NCBI GenBank assembly: GCA_036405235.1
Contig: DASWYA010000001.1
Span: 744,001 to 808,000 of the forward strand
DNA from: JASLCR01 sp036405235
GTDB lineage: Bacteria > Patescibacteriota > Saccharimonadia > Saccharimonadales > Saccharimonadaceae
DNA: 64,000 bases
Reading direction: 5' to 3'
Position 1 is the first letter of the stretch. Each line of letters opens with the position of its first letter. This document shows, one piece after another, positions 1 to 9,415 of the stretch. Under the pieces are notes generated by a model. It was not told the DNA's origin. It did not search any database and saw only the letters and a program-made list of their open reading frames with translations. The translations under genes were made by a program, and so were the position numbers.

Positions 1-490
1 GAGTTTGCTGAGCTGCATAGTACACATCACTCACCATAGACGAAGCTGCCTCGGCAGGTGCGCTTACGCCACGTACTGCCCAACCTTGACTATCTACGAT
101 ATCCGCAAGGTATGAGAAGCGTCGCTCCGCCTCTGACTCACTAATGTCTTTTGTGAGTTGTCGCTCGACTTTTTTTGGTGCGGTTATTTCTATCAAGGCC
201 TGCAAGCCGTCTGGATCCCATAGTCGTTTGCGTGGCTTTATATAGAAAGAGACAAGCGCGGCTAGATAGGTTTCCATAGGCTGATCTTTTCGAAGCGGCA
301 AAGCTAGTGCGCCAAAAAACAAGATGACAGGCAGTGGAATAATAACAAGTGGCAAAAAGACATTACTGAGCACCCAGGCAAGCGCGCCAGCAGCAGCTAC
401 GATAATGAGGTAGATAAACTGACGAAAGCTAAACGGTCCGATCAGCTTGTCGTCGGCTTCGACATCTTGGGGAACTTTGTAGACTGCCAT
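1..490 (-). CDS. PrgI-family (VirB3-like) T4SS membrane protein, C-terminus cut by window edge
   Basis: Translated from the minus strand starting at the ATG at 490; the gene runs off the left edge. The visible 163 residues begin MAVYKVPQDVEADDKLIGPF, followed by two adjacent hydrophobic helices (about residues 25-65) and a soluble basic region. The layout of a short N-terminal 'PQ(D)V' stretch, a 'GPFSFRQF' motif and a two-helix hairpin is typical of PrgI proteins, small inner-membrane partners of the VirB4 ATPase in conjugation-type secretion systems. It lies downstream of two VirB6-like genes on the same strand, which fits a T4SS-like operon. A virB4 gene just outside the window would be expected but cannot be seen. 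Family assignment is by motif recognition. Confidence 0.7.
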   Translation of the reverse strand, partial: MAVYKVPQDVEADDKLIGPFSFRQFIYLIIVAAAGALAWVLSNVFLPLVIIPLPVILFFGALALPLRKDQPMETYLAALVSFYIKPRKRLWDPDGLQALIEITAPKKVERQLTKDISESEAERRFSYLADIVDSQGWAVRGVSAPAEAASSMVSDVYYAAQQT

Positions 491-544
491 GTTGATACTA
501 GTATAGCATTACGGTATTGGATAGTGTTTGTCTCTGGCACTCTG

Positions 545-3500
545 CTAGAGATTCGCGAGGTGATCGATTTTACCTTGATCCATGTATCCGTGTAGGCTCT
601 CATTTGCCGCAACTCGATGAGCCTGATCTCGATCGAGGGTGGTTCCTGCACTGCCGATAGCATCCATTGTTTGTTGTGCAAGCTCGGTGTCTTTCATGCC
701 CGCAGCGTTGAGGCTATCAATAGCCGCTTGTCTACTTTGTCGTGTGCTTCCATCGGCAGCAAAGTTATCGGCTAACTGAGTGATTCGCTTGTCCTTTGAT
801 TTGTATGCGTCACGATTTGCTCGAATGTGACTTAGGATGTCGCCGCGCATTTCGGTGTGTTGATCAAGTGCTCCGCTTCTATTGGCTGAAGATAACGCTT
901 CCTGGATATGGTTCATGCCATTTTCGCCATAATGATCCTTGAGTACTTTCATGGCTGCTCTTGCCTCAACACTGTTTCCGCTGGCGAGTGCTGCGTCGAG
1001 ATGCTCCCTAGCTTGTGCGTGTCCGCCTCCTCTTGCAACTTCTGAAGTCATTCTGTCGGCGGCATCGCTTACTGCTTCATTATCGTGTTTGTTAGCTGCA
1101 GCAAATGCTGCTGTTTCAAGGTGCTCAAGTCCCTTCTCGCTGCCTCTTAATCTGCTAGAGGTGAGTGGGCTTACTCCTCTAGCGGCTCTTCCTCTCATGC
1201 GTTGCCATCGAGTTTGTGGATCATTAACAGCAGCTGCAAATTTCTCATCTTTGTACGCTTGCTTGCCAGATTTTCGAAGAGCTCGTCCTCTTCCCATCGC
1301 GCTATTCTTGTAAGCATCGCCGACCTTGCCGCCAGCAAATCCACCACCTTTATCCACTGCTCCTCTAATCTTACCGCCAATAGCGCCAGCTGCTGCGAGA
1401 GCGCCTTGGAGTACGCTCCAGACAGCAATGAGTGGAGCTACTGCTACGCCGGCTGCTACAAGTCCAAGTGTGGCACTGGTTGCTGACGAGTCTGCTGTCT
1501 GATAGTCTGCGCCGTTACCCGCTGCCAAGATTACACGACTAGCTACTTCTCCAGCGCCCATCAGTATGGCGACTATTGGGAATACCATGAGGAGTTTTAT
1601 AAACATGTCTTTCCATTTATTGAACAAGCCTTCGGTGTTTGGTAACAGAAATGCTACAAATGCGAGTGGTGAGACAAAGACGAGCAAGATAATAAGCGCT
1701 TTTCTGAGGAGTAATATGATAATAATAGTGATGAGCACTAGGAGTGCCGTAAGTATCACGCCGCCAAGTATAGGAAGCATTAGGAATACGATAGCGGCTG
1801 CGCCGAGAACGGCTAACGCTATTCCGGCTAGTCCAAGTCCGCCCTGCCCTGTAGCTCCTGCGCCATTGTTGCCACTGCTCACATTGATGCTGTCTGCGAT
1901 ATTCTCGAGCAGGCCTTTCAGACTCCAGCCGAGAATATTGGATAGATCTACGGCTATTTGGCATATAAAGTACGAAACATTCACGAGTATGGCGCCTACG
2001 ATGAGTTTTGGTAGCATCTTTTTCACCCCATAGTTTGATATACCAGCACCAGTCATTTGTGAGTAGAGGATGATGAGGAACACTACTACGAAGACAGCGT
2101 TTGCGAAGTCGCGCATGATCTTCCAGGCATCGTAGGTACCCTTGCCTGTTCCCACGAGTTCTGCGTCAGTTTCTAGAAAACCTTTTGCTAAAAATTCGAA
2201 AGCTTTGTCTGCTGCATCGGCGCTCTTTTCTATGACAGGGCAGATAATCCAACCGATTTTATCTATGGCACAGGTGGTTTTTTCTTTGCCTGGAGTTTCG
2301 CTTGGATCTTCTGGTGTTGGATCGTCGGTTCCGAGGAGTGCTGCGCCAGATACCTCGCTCTTACGTATCTGCGCAACGCCTGCGGTTGCCGTATAGCCGT
2401 CATCGTTAACGCCGTCTCCAGTGCCGTCATATGCCGTCAGGCCGACACCTTGCTCCGATATGACTAGCAGACGGTATTTTGACGCTTCCGACAGTCGATA
2501 CTTGCCGGGGTCTTTATTCAGTATCATAGTATGATAGCCGTTGTCGCTACCTTTACTTGTCATCTCGCAGTGTGAAATCCAGTACCAGCCTTTTTCGGGT
2601 CTACTAGTGCCATCAATATATTCAATTTTAAAGTCGTCCTGAACGGCCGCTATTTTTTCATGTGGATTTTCAGCAAGCTGAGGTGTATCAAAGAAATGCA
2701 GATTTCTACTAGCCTCATTGCTGTTACATATTGATACAGTATTGGTATCGAGACCTTCATCTTCGCCTATTTTGATTCGTAGTTTTTTCTCATTCTCAAA
2801 AGTCTCCCCGTCTACTGTCCCTGTGCGGTAATCATTGATAATCTTCGCTCCGAGAGTTCGACAGGTATTATAAGTTGTATCTCCACCTTGCAGTATGTTT
2901 GCGTAAGGTCGTGACTTGGCACTTTCTACATAGCTGTGTTTACCATTAGCCCACTCCCAGGTGGTCATAGGAAAGAAGCGCCACGTGCCACCTGCATCTT
3001 TTGCTATAACGTCAGGACATGCTTGGATATCTCCATCTTCCACATCCTTGTTTGTGTATACTTCCTGCCATCCACTTGCGGCAGGTACTTTTCTAAAAAT
3101 ACCATCATCGGTTATAGTATTTTTTCCATCATTCCAAAGGTGGACAACATTTTTTTCGGCACTGTCGTCTTTAATCTGATAAAAAAGCCGATCCTTACGG
3201 ATCTTTTCGCCAACATTTGTAATAGAAATGGTCTCAACATTGTTACAGTCGACACTTACTGCGTCTGGATTTTTTACGATCACCTTTCTTGTGACACTAT
3301 CTCCACTGACTTCAAGCTGGTCGTTTGGTGTACCATCACTACATGCACCTGCCCCTGCGAGTTCGTATTTTTTAGTGTCGGGGTTTAGTGCGTAATCCCA
3401 AGCCTGTGTTCCCTTCTTGTTCTCGATGCGAAAATTACCGTAGTATAGCCACTTTGCTTTTCCGCCTTTATTGAATATATCGAGAGATGGAGAGGCTGCG

Positions 3501-3694
3501 CCGCCAGCTGGTACAACACCAGTTCTTATCGGGGTCCCGCAGCCGGTTTCGCTCGCTTCGGAGCCATCACCACAAAGTGCCCTTGCTTGCACAAGGGAAG
3601 AGTAATTTGCGATAAACAGAGCACCACATAGTAATCCTATGAGGAGTAACAGGGTGTATCTATATCTAAACAGTGACCATTTTCTGATGCCCAT
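545..3694 (-). CDS. VirB6/TrbL-like polytopic membrane protein with large extracytoplasmic and C-terminal domains
   Basis: 1049 residues. An N-terminal hydrophobic segment (about 10-35) acts as signal or anchor. It is followed by about 440 residues of Cys-containing extracytoplasmic domain, an acidic/proline linker near 455-475, then the motif IGWIICP near 480. About six hydrophobic helices span 530-770, and a basic, helical, Ala-rich C-terminal domain fills 780-1049. The core (WKIMRDFANAVF, KKMLPKLIVGAILVNVSYF, AVDLSNILG, SPLAFVAFLLPNTE) matches the protein at 5424-8885 almost motif for motif, so the two are paralogs. VirB6-family proteins form the inner-membrane channel part of T4SS; that role is inferred. 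The start codon lies inside a 16-bp perfect inverted repeat (3692-3730) and no Shine-Dalgarno is visible. Confidence 0.7.
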   Translation of the reverse strand: MGIRKWSLFRYRYTLLLLIGLLCGALFIANYSSLVQARALCGDGSEASETGCGTPIRTGVVPAGGAASPSLDIFNKGGKAKWLYYGNFRIENKKGTQAWDYALNPDTKKYELAGAGACSDGTPNDQLEVSGDSVTRKVIVKNPDAVSVDCNNVETISITNVGEKIRKDRLFYQIKDDSAEKNVVHLWNDGKNTITDDGIFRKVPAASGWQEVYTNKDVEDGDIQACPDVIAKDAGGTWRFFPMTTWEWANGKHSYVESAKSRPYANILQGGDTTYNTCRTLGAKIINDYRTGTVDGETFENEKKLRIKIGEDEGLDTNTVSICNSNEASRNLHFFDTPQLAENPHEKIAAVQDDFKIEYIDGTSRPEKGWYWISHCEMTSKGSDNGYHTMILNKDPGKYRLSEASKYRLLVISEQGVGLTAYDGTGDGVNDDGYTATAGVAQIRKSEVSGAALLGTDDPTPEDPSETPGKEKTTCAIDKIGWIICPVIEKSADAADKAFEFLAKGFLETDAELVGTGKGTYDAWKIMRDFANAVFVVVFLIILYSQMTGAGISNYGVKKMLPKLIVGAILVNVSYFICQIAVDLSNILGWSLKGLLENIADSINVSSGNNGAGATGQGGLGLAGIALAVLGAAAIVFLMLPILGGVILTALLVLITIIIILLLRKALIILLVFVSPLAFVAFLLPNTEGLFNKWKDMFIKLLMVFPIVAILMGAGEVASRVILAAGNGADYQTADSSATSATLGLVAAGVAVAPLIAVWSVLQGALAAAGAIGGKIRGAVDKGGGFAGGKVGDAYKNSAMGRGRALRKSGKQAYKDEKFAAAVNDPQTRWQRMRGRAARGVSPLTSSRLRGSEKGLEHLETAAFAAANKHDNEAVSDAADRMTSEVARGGGHAQAREHLDAALASGNSVEARAAMKVLKDHYGENGMNHIQEALSSANRSGALDQHTEMRGDILSHIRANRDAYKSKDKRITQLADNFAADGSTRQSRQAAIDSLNAAGMKDTELAQQTMDAIGSAGTTLDRDQAHRVAANESLHGYMDQGKIDHLANL

Positions 3695-3730
3695 ACTGCA
3701 TATACTTATACCACAAGTATATGCAGTATG
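3692..3730 (-). promoter_or_regulatory. 16-bp perfect inverted repeat covering the start codon of the VirB6-like gene
   Basis: Arms 3692-3707 and 3715-3730 are exact reverse complements with a 7-nt loop. On the minus-strand mRNA the hairpin would end exactly with the ATG (3692-3694) of the downstream gene. It could block initiation, end transcription of the upstream gene, or be a protein operator. No T-run follows, so a plain terminator is less likely. Confidence 0.7.
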
Positions 3731-3752
3731 TCAGTGCCTCAGTGTACTTCTT

Positions 3753-4601
3753 TTAGTTGTCGTACTGAGTGTTCATCTGCTTAACATCCCACTCTCCGGG
3801 AACTTCTTGTTCAAGTTCGACGGTTATGGTCCCTGTAGGCGCGTCTTCTCCGACGATTGAGTTCTCAATGTTGTCATGAAAGTCGTCTGGAATCCCGGTT
3901 CGATCAAGTGAGTACACTGGCCTATATGTAACAGAGTTGCCTTCTGTGCTGACTATACCCATGTCTTCAAGATTGATGCGATAGAACACGTCATTTCCGT
4001 ATGAGTTACGCAGCTCGTCATTAATACCGCCACTCCAACTGTCATATAGCTCAAGTAGCTTTGCTTCATTGTTCGGAGTGCGATTTTCGCCGAGTATAGC
4101 ATCTACATGCATCTCTTTATACTCATCGATCGTAAGAGAGTTATCTGCTTCGTAGAAGTCGGCATATGTATATGGAAGATCTCCTGTTATAAACTGCAAA
4201 CGGAATTTCTCAATTGCCTCAGCCACTGCTTCCGGTGTTGGGTAATCTTCGACGGAAAAAGTTGGCAACTCAAGATTCTTAGGTTCTGCGTCTGGGGTTG
4301 GTTCTGCTTTTTCGGTTGGGTTAACGGATTGTGATGTACCTTCAGTGACTCTGTCGGTACGTTCTGCTGGAGCTTTATCTCCGCCACGTGTGCCGAGATA
4401 TAGTGCTCCTGCAGCCACTAAGCCGACTACGGCAGTGCCGGCAACATAAGGAAGATGTCCAATCCTTCGACCTTGCGCAACCTCGCCTGATCGTTGCTCC
4501 GATAGGCCTGTTGCTGGATCGATGCGGAATGCATCTGGACGTTCCGCTACGTTATCTGCGGATGGCATTGATTGTGTTTCTTGTCGGTTGCGTAACTTCA
4601 T
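3753..4601 (-). CDS. Hypothetical single-helix membrane-anchored protein in the T4SS-like cluster
   Basis: 282 residues from the ATG at 4601, chosen because AAGGAG sits about 9 nt upstream; an in-frame start 28 codons earlier has no such site. The N-terminal 50 residues are hydrophilic. One helix (PYVAGTAVVGLVAAGALYLG, about 51-70) is followed by a Thr/Pro/Glu-rich linker and an acidic globular domain of about 170 residues outside the membrane. The layout (cytoplasmic tail, one helix, periplasmic-side domain of about 150-180 residues) resembles VirB8-type T4SS components, but I see no diagnostic motif, so this is only a suggestion from layout and neighbours. It has its own promoter at 4657-4685. 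Confidence 0.5.
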   Translation of the reverse strand: MKLRNRQETQSMPSADNVAERPDAFRIDPATGLSEQRSGEVAQGRRIGHLPYVAGTAVVGLVAAGALYLGTRGGDKAPAERTDRVTEGTSQSVNPTEKAEPTPDAEPKNLELPTFSVEDYPTPEAVAEAIEKFRLQFITGDLPYTYADFYEADNSLTIDEYKEMHVDAILGENRTPNNEAKLLELYDSWSGGINDELRNSYGNDVFYRINLEDMGIVSTEGNSVTYRPVYSLDRTGIPDDFHDNIENSIVGEDAPTGTITVELEQEVPGEWDVKQMNTQYDN

Positions 4602-4656
4602 AACTGGTGGTAGCTCCTTGTCGCTCTGGACGTCTGCTAACTTTAGTATTACTACT

Positions 4657-4685
4657 ACTATACACCAAATCGTCAAAAAATGCAA
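4657..4685 (-). promoter_or_regulatory. Sigma70-type promoter (TTGCAT-N17-TATAGT)
   Basis: On the minus strand TTGCAT (4680-4685) and TATAGT (4657-4662) are 17 bp apart, upstream of the gene starting at 4601. The same two hexamers with the same spacing occur in front of nrdA (44657-44685). Confidence 0.6.
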
Positions 4686-4701
4686 GTATGTGCTTTTTAC
4701 G

Positions 4702-5331
4702 TCAAGGGTTGAAATATTTAAAAATACTGTTCGTTTCTGGGGTTGAGCTCCGGGAGCCTAGGTTAAGATCAAATTTAACGACGAGCCTTGCTAGCTCAGT
4801 TCTGACACCATTAACAGCACCTACATTGGTGTACAGATCTTTCTCAAAATCAGTTGAGTCACTTATTGGGACAACTCGAGGTGCAGAGTTGGGATCCGGT
4901 GTCCAACCATTGCTGGTTGATCCAGTCGAACGAAGCTTTCCCTGATCGTCTACATACAACGGAAAAAATACCGAGACTTCATCGTATCCCATGCTGGCCT
5001 CAGCTGAATAGCCACCTGCTTGCCATACAGGTGTGTATGAACCATTACTTAGTCGAGTATATGCCTGTCTCGAGTCGTTTTTTGACCTATAGTAGAATGC
5101 ATCTGCTCCATCATATGTTTCTACTCTCACTCCTCTGTCGGCTTGCGACAGTGCTCGGGATGACCTACCAAGTGCTATGCCAACCATTTTTTGCTCTCGG
5201 CGTAGTGAGTTTGCGGCTTCTGTGAGTTCTTGCCTTTGTGCGGCAAGCTGAGCTTGAAAATCTCTATCATGAGCTTGCTGTCTTGCGGTGCTTTCTCTTT
5301 GTGCGGCGATTATTTCCTCAAAGGATGGCAT
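4702..5331 (-). CDS. Hypothetical protein with N-terminal coiled coil, T4SS-like cluster
   Basis: 209 residues; GGAG lies 6 nt before the ATG at 5331. Residues 1-50 are highly charged and Gln/Arg/Ala-rich with heptad character (QQAHDRDFQAQLAAQRQELT), suggesting a coiled coil. The rest is Tyr/Ser/Gly-rich and looks globular, with no signal peptide or membrane helix. It lies between the second VirB6-like gene (92 bp away) and the single-helix protein, all on the same strand, so it is probably a cytoplasmic accessory of the secretion cluster. I recognise no family. Confidence 0.5.
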   Translation of the reverse strand: MPSFEEIIAAQRESTARQQAHDRDFQAQLAAQRQELTEAANSLRREQKMVGIALGRSSRALSQADRGVRVETYDGADAFYYRSKNDSRQAYTRLSNGSYTPVWQAGGYSAEASMGYDEVSVFFPLYVDDQGKLRSTGSTSNGWTPDPNSAPRVVPISDSTDFEKDLYTNVGAVNGVRTELARLVVKFDLNLGSRSSTPETNSIFKYFNP

Positions 5332-5423
5332 GGTGATCTCCGTAAGTTACTTTAATGGTTAAAGGATACAATGTTTGTAGCGATTTTCAAAACTTGAGCA
5401 GTATCTTGGAGAACTACGTATGA

Positions 5424-8400
5424 CTAAGGCTGCTGGGGATTTCGCTCGTCTAAGGCTGCACCGTATCTTCGCGTGTCTCTGACAGATCGGATGCGTTCTC
5501 TGCCATCGGCTCTTACGTTGTCGACGGTCTTAACTGTGAGATTATCGACAGTGTCTGTGCTATCAAGGGCGACACGGTATTTAGTAACGACGTTTGTGTC
5601 TGGGTTGACCTTTTCGACATACTTGATGTCTTTCTCGAACTTGGCACGGTTTTCTGGTGTGTCTGGGAATTTATTATCATCTTCGCCCCCGATTTCGAGA
5701 TAGTTCGCAACAACACTGGACGCATTGAAGATACGATCTTCCATCTGTCCGGTCTGTTGTGCCTGGCGGATTTTGCTAATCATAGACTGACGGGTTGCCT
5801 CGCTGAGCTTGCTTCTGTACTTAGGGTCGCGCAACATTCGGATCCACTCGTCGTATTCGTCTATATTTGTGCCCGGTAGATCGCTGGCTGGGATTTTGCC
5901 GTCTTCTAGCTCCTTGCGAAGCGCATCACGTGCTGTTTGCGTACCCATACCAGCCTTAAACAGACCGGCTTCTGTGCCTGAGAGCATGGTGATACTGTGC
6001 TTACTCTTACTTAAGCCATCAATGAAGAATTGCTGCATATCGGCATGTTCTTCAACTTTTTCTGCGTCGAGCCAATCTCCCTTTCGTTTCGGTGTCTTGC
6101 CGTCAGCTTCCATCTTGATTTCGCCAGTGACTTCGTCACGGTCTGGCATGTAGTGCCTTCCTGTGTCTTCATCAAATACCATACCATGCTCACGAGCGTT
6201 CTTTTGCCACAAGGCAAGCACGATTTCTCGGTTACCCTTGTTTTCGAGCAGCTCATATTGTGCGGCGGCAATTTCTTCAACTGAAGCCTCAACTACATTA
6301 CCGCTTTCGTCCTTGTACTTTTTATCGGCGATGAGATCAACAAGCTGCTGAGGTGCCATCTCTGATAGGATAGCGCGCGCATTTTCAACGTTTTCACCAA
6401 GTCGAGCAGATCGTTCTTTGCGGGCTCTTGAGAGCATGCGCTGAGAGCCTTCTCGTGAGGCTTCGACAATACCCTGGTCATTTGTAGAGAAATTAGCTAT
6501 ACCGCCACCAACTTGCTGGATTGTCTGTGTGACGTCTGCCCAATTGACGTCGCTACCTACTACCTCTTGCAAAGTTTCATTGTGTCGCACAATTTTTGCG
6601 TACTGATCTTGGTCTTTTATAGTAGCGTTCTTGACAGCATCTTCAATGACTTTTTGCTTGATAGATTCATTTTTCATCTCGTCAGCCATAGCTCGAAGCG
6701 ATACAGAGGCGCCATCACCGAGCACTCTTGAGCCATCAACCCTCAGCTCTGTGAAGAGTTTTTCCTGAGCTGCTTTAGCGGTCTTCATGCGGTCTTCGGC
6801 GAGACCCTCTGTGAGGCGTATTTGTCGGACAAGCTCGTCATCGTATGCTGCTCTGTCGAACTTTGTATCTCCAAGATGCTGGATTGTGGCAGTAGCAGAA
6901 TTTCCTATACGAGTCTGGAACTGTGTCTCTGTCATGTAGTCGCGGAGCTGTGCCTCATAGCTGCCATCTTTGCCCTGTTGGATTGCGGTCATGAGTTTTG
7001 CCTTGCCGCGCTCGCCACGACCCTTTTCGAGGGCGTCAGCGATGTCGTGACCTTCGTGAGATTCATGCTCAAGATGACGATATTGGTTATAGCGCCTGTC
7101 TTCGTTGGCTTGGAGACGCTTGCCGAGAGGGCCGCGTGGTTGGGCGCGATGTTCTTCAAGCTTGGACATTTTTTGCTCATAGCGTAGCTGATTACTATGG
7201 TCGGCTGCGTCTTTTGCGAGTCCACCACCTTTACTGAGTTCGTAAGCCCGGAAACCTTGGCGGCCACGATTAGCGTATCCTTCCGAATAGCCACCGATTG
7301 CGTTGTCGTACATTGATTTGCGCGCATCACGACGCTTGTCTCCTGTGCTGAGGTAAGCGCCGCTCGCAGTCCTTCGCACTCCGCGCTTGAATCTGTTATC
7401 GCTGTTGCCCCATTTGCTGCTATCGAGGCGATTGAGGCCTCTAGCCTGCGCCGCGCTACGCTTGGCATCGCGCCTCGCCGTAAGGTCATTTTTCGCCCAG
7501 TCAAATACCCCCTTACTCTTGTCGTTTGAAAGGCCAGCAATGGTGCTCAGTAGACCGCTACTTAGCTTGATGAGGAATGGCGTGATGAAGAGTGGTACGA
7601 CCTGTACTACGAGACCTAGTATGACGATAGGCATCGAGTCAGCGGTCTGAATAATCACCTTTCCTGCGAGCTGTGCACCACCAAAGACAACTGCAAACGC
7701 TGGGAACATGACAAGCATTGATATAAATAGCTTGCGCCAGCGCTTGAACCACTCTTCGGTGTTTGGCATTAGATAGGCTACGAATGCAAGTGGTGAGATG
7801 ATGATGAAGATCGTGATAAGCGCCTGCCTGGCTGCGAGGATTGCGACAGCTACGAACACTGCAAATACGGCTGGTATAAGCGCTACGACAATAGTAAGCG
7901 CAAGCGCACCGGCACTTACCCCTACTCCTCCAGACAAGAATGCAAAGCCACCGATGACGGCTGTGCCGCTAAGGGCAGCAGCAGTGACACTCGACCAATT
8001 AACCGAAGAGAGGTTTACATGACTTCCTTGAGAGTTGGCGGCTCCCAGTTGATCGAACATCGACATGAACAGTTGCTGCACTGACGTACCTAGGACGTTT
8101 GAAAGATCCACTGCGAGTGAGCAGACCCAATATGAAATATTGACTAAAACTGCCGCCACGATGATGCGCGGCAATAACTTCTTTATTGTGTAGTTGCTCA
8201 CTGTACCGCCAGTAATTTGGCCGTAGATAAGAATGAGGAAGCCGATAATAAAACCGACATTGGCAATATTGAGCATGATCTTCCACATCTGATAAATGCC
8301 ATAGGCGTTTCCAGAAGCATTGGTTGTGGCGAGCGGCTCTACTCTGAGGAATGACTCCACGATTCCATAGAGGTAATCCATACCTTCAGCGATCCACTTT

Positions 8401-8885
8401 GATGCCGGACAAACAAGCCAGCCAATACCGTCAAGCTCACAGCTTGAGAGGTTATTGGTGTTCTTGGGTGTAGGTTGCGGCGTTAAGCTGATTGACCGGG
8501 TGTTTGTCTTGTTTGAGTAAACACCATTCGTTAGGTCGTAGCTTGCGAGGGTTGCCTGCTTCTCGGTTGGCGGATCTGCCCCTGGTGCGAAATATATGAC
8601 ATGAGCTTTCGTTGGGGTGTTTGCTGCGGCTGGCTCTTCGTATACGTAGTATTGTGTGTTTGTTGGAAGATTGAGCCCATCGCCTGTAGTTGCAGTAACT
8701 GGACCTGTGTAGGTGTGTTTGTTGTAGACAAGCTCGTTGCCTTTCCACTCGGCGTCGGCGGCAAATACAGGGGTAGAGGCTACGAAAGCGTAACCGAAAA
8801 GAGTCACTAGAAAAGTGACGAGCAAAAACATAAATTTCCGCGCCGATATTCTACCGCGCGGGACATTAATTACGTTCTCCCACAT
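5424..8885 (-). CDS. VirB6/TrbL-like polytopic membrane protein with about 670-residue cytoplasmic domain
   Basis: 1153 residues. Signal/anchor at about 17-42 (ending STPVFA), a short extracytoplasmic domain, the motif IGWLVCP near 155, then about six helices (200-460) with KKLLPRIIVAAVLVNISYW, AVDLSNVLG and SPLAFVAYLMPNTE. These match the paralog at 545-3694. The C-terminal region (about 480-1153) is soluble, charged and strongly helical, and far longer than in ordinary VirB6; it may be a cytoplasmic scaffold or a domain delivered through the channel (inference). Start choice is uncertain. The first ATG (8885) is only 9 nt from a strong -10, predicting a nearly leaderless message; an ATG at 8831 would give a cleaner signal peptide. 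Confidence 0.7.
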   Translation of the reverse strand: MWENVINVPRGRISARKFMFLLVTFLVTLFGYAFVASTPVFAADAEWKGNELVYNKHTYTGPVTATTGDGLNLPTNTQYYVYEEPAAANTPTKAHVIYFAPGADPPTEKQATLASYDLTNGVYSNKTNTRSISLTPQPTPKNTNNLSSCELDGIGWLVCPASKWIAEGMDYLYGIVESFLRVEPLATTNASGNAYGIYQMWKIMLNIANVGFIIGFLILIYGQITGGTVSNYTIKKLLPRIIVAAVLVNISYWVCSLAVDLSNVLGTSVQQLFMSMFDQLGAANSQGSHVNLSSVNWSSVTAAALSGTAVIGGFAFLSGGVGVSAGALALTIVVALIPAVFAVFVAVAILAARQALITIFIIISPLAFVAYLMPNTEEWFKRWRKLFISMLVMFPAFAVVFGGAQLAGKVIIQTADSMPIVILGLVVQVVPLFITPFLIKLSSGLLSTIAGLSNDKSKGVFDWAKNDLTARRDAKRSAAQARGLNRLDSSKWGNSDNRFKRGVRRTASGAYLSTGDKRRDARKSMYDNAIGGYSEGYANRGRQGFRAYELSKGGGLAKDAADHSNQLRYEQKMSKLEEHRAQPRGPLGKRLQANEDRRYNQYRHLEHESHEGHDIADALEKGRGERGKAKLMTAIQQGKDGSYEAQLRDYMTETQFQTRIGNSATATIQHLGDTKFDRAAYDDELVRQIRLTEGLAEDRMKTAKAAQEKLFTELRVDGSRVLGDGASVSLRAMADEMKNESIKQKVIEDAVKNATIKDQDQYAKIVRHNETLQEVVGSDVNWADVTQTIQQVGGGIANFSTNDQGIVEASREGSQRMLSRARKERSARLGENVENARAILSEMAPQQLVDLIADKKYKDESGNVVEASVEEIAAAQYELLENKGNREIVLALWQKNAREHGMVFDEDTGRHYMPDRDEVTGEIKMEADGKTPKRKGDWLDAEKVEEHADMQQFFIDGLSKSKHSITMLSGTEAGLFKAGMGTQTARDALRKELEDGKIPASDLPGTNIDEYDEWIRMLRDPKYRSKLSEATRQSMISKIRQAQQTGQMEDRIFNASSVVANYLEIGGEDDNKFPDTPENRAKFEKDIKYVEKVNPDTNVVTKYRVALDSTDTVDNLTVKTVDNVRADGRERIRSVRDTRRYGAALDERNPQQP

Positions 8886-8894
8886 ACCTCTTGC

Positions 8895-8923
8895 ATTGTA
8901 CCATTTTACAGAGGAAAAGTCAA
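8895..8923 (-). promoter_or_regulatory. Strong sigma70-type promoter of the minus-strand T4SS-like operon
   Basis: TTGACT (8918-8923) and TACAAT (8895-8900) are separated by exactly 17 bp on the minus strand. The expected start of transcription (about 8888) is within a few bases of the first ATG at 8885. Confidence 0.75.
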
Positions 8924-8968
8924 GGCTTTTAGGTGAAAATAGTGAGGTGACGCTAGCTTAATTCCAGC

Positions 8969-8997
8969 TTGTCAAACGTCTGGAAGTGTATTATGGT
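8969..8997 (+). promoter_or_regulatory. Possible promoter of the pilin operon (TTGTCA-N17-TATGGT)
   Basis: TTGTCA at 8969-8974 and TATGGT at 8992-8997 are 17 bp apart, facing away from the minus-strand promoter. The -10 is weak. The expected start would again lie only a few bases before the ATG at 9008. Confidence 0.35.
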
Positions 8998-9007
8998 ATT
9001 AACAGAT

Positions 9008-9415
9008 ATGCTAACATCAACATTCACCTATAAAAAAATTGCTTTTCTTTTCTTGGCTATACTGGCAATAGCTGTCTTGGCGGTGTCTATGCACCAACAT
9101 GTAGCACAGGCGGCTACCTGTGGTGGTACAGAGGTGTCTACCCTGCCCGCTTGCCCTGATAACGGTAAAAAGTTGGAAGACAATGCCGTCTGGTCTATCC
9201 TGCTTCTCGTTATAAATATCTTGAGCGCAGGTGTTGGCTTGGTAGCAATTGGTGGCCTTGTGTATGCATCGATTCTCTATAGTTCGGCGCAAAATAACTC
9301 TGGACAGGTGACAAAAGCTAAGGAAACTATCTTTAATGTCATACTAGGCATGGTAATGTTCGCGCTTATGTGGTCATTCTTACAATTTTTGATTCCAGGA
9401 GGGATTTTCTCATGA
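9008..9415 (+). CDS. T4SS-pilin-like (VirB2-like) two-helix membrane protein, first of tandem set
   Basis: 135 residues from the ATG at 9008; an in-frame ATG at 8993 is an alternative. A signal peptide runs to about residue 36 (HVAQA|ATC), then a short Cys-containing loop and two helices: VWSILLLVINILSAGVGLVAI and a C-terminal one ending in IPGGIFS. Between them, ASILYSSAQNNSGQVTKAKE corresponds to the 'GGIRYATS.GDSGKVKSAKDTI' segment of the later paralogs. This architecture is that of the small T4SS pilin family common in CPR genomes. It would sit in the membrane until assembled into a pilus or channel (inferred). Its stop overlaps the next start by 4 bases (ATGA). Confidence 0.7.
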   Translation: MLTSTFTYKKIAFLFLAILAIAVLAVSMHQHVAQAATCGGTEVSTLPACPDNGKKLEDNAVWSILLLVINILSAGVGLVAIGGLVYASILYSSAQNNSGQVTKAKETIFNVILGMVMFALMWSFLQFLIPGGIFS

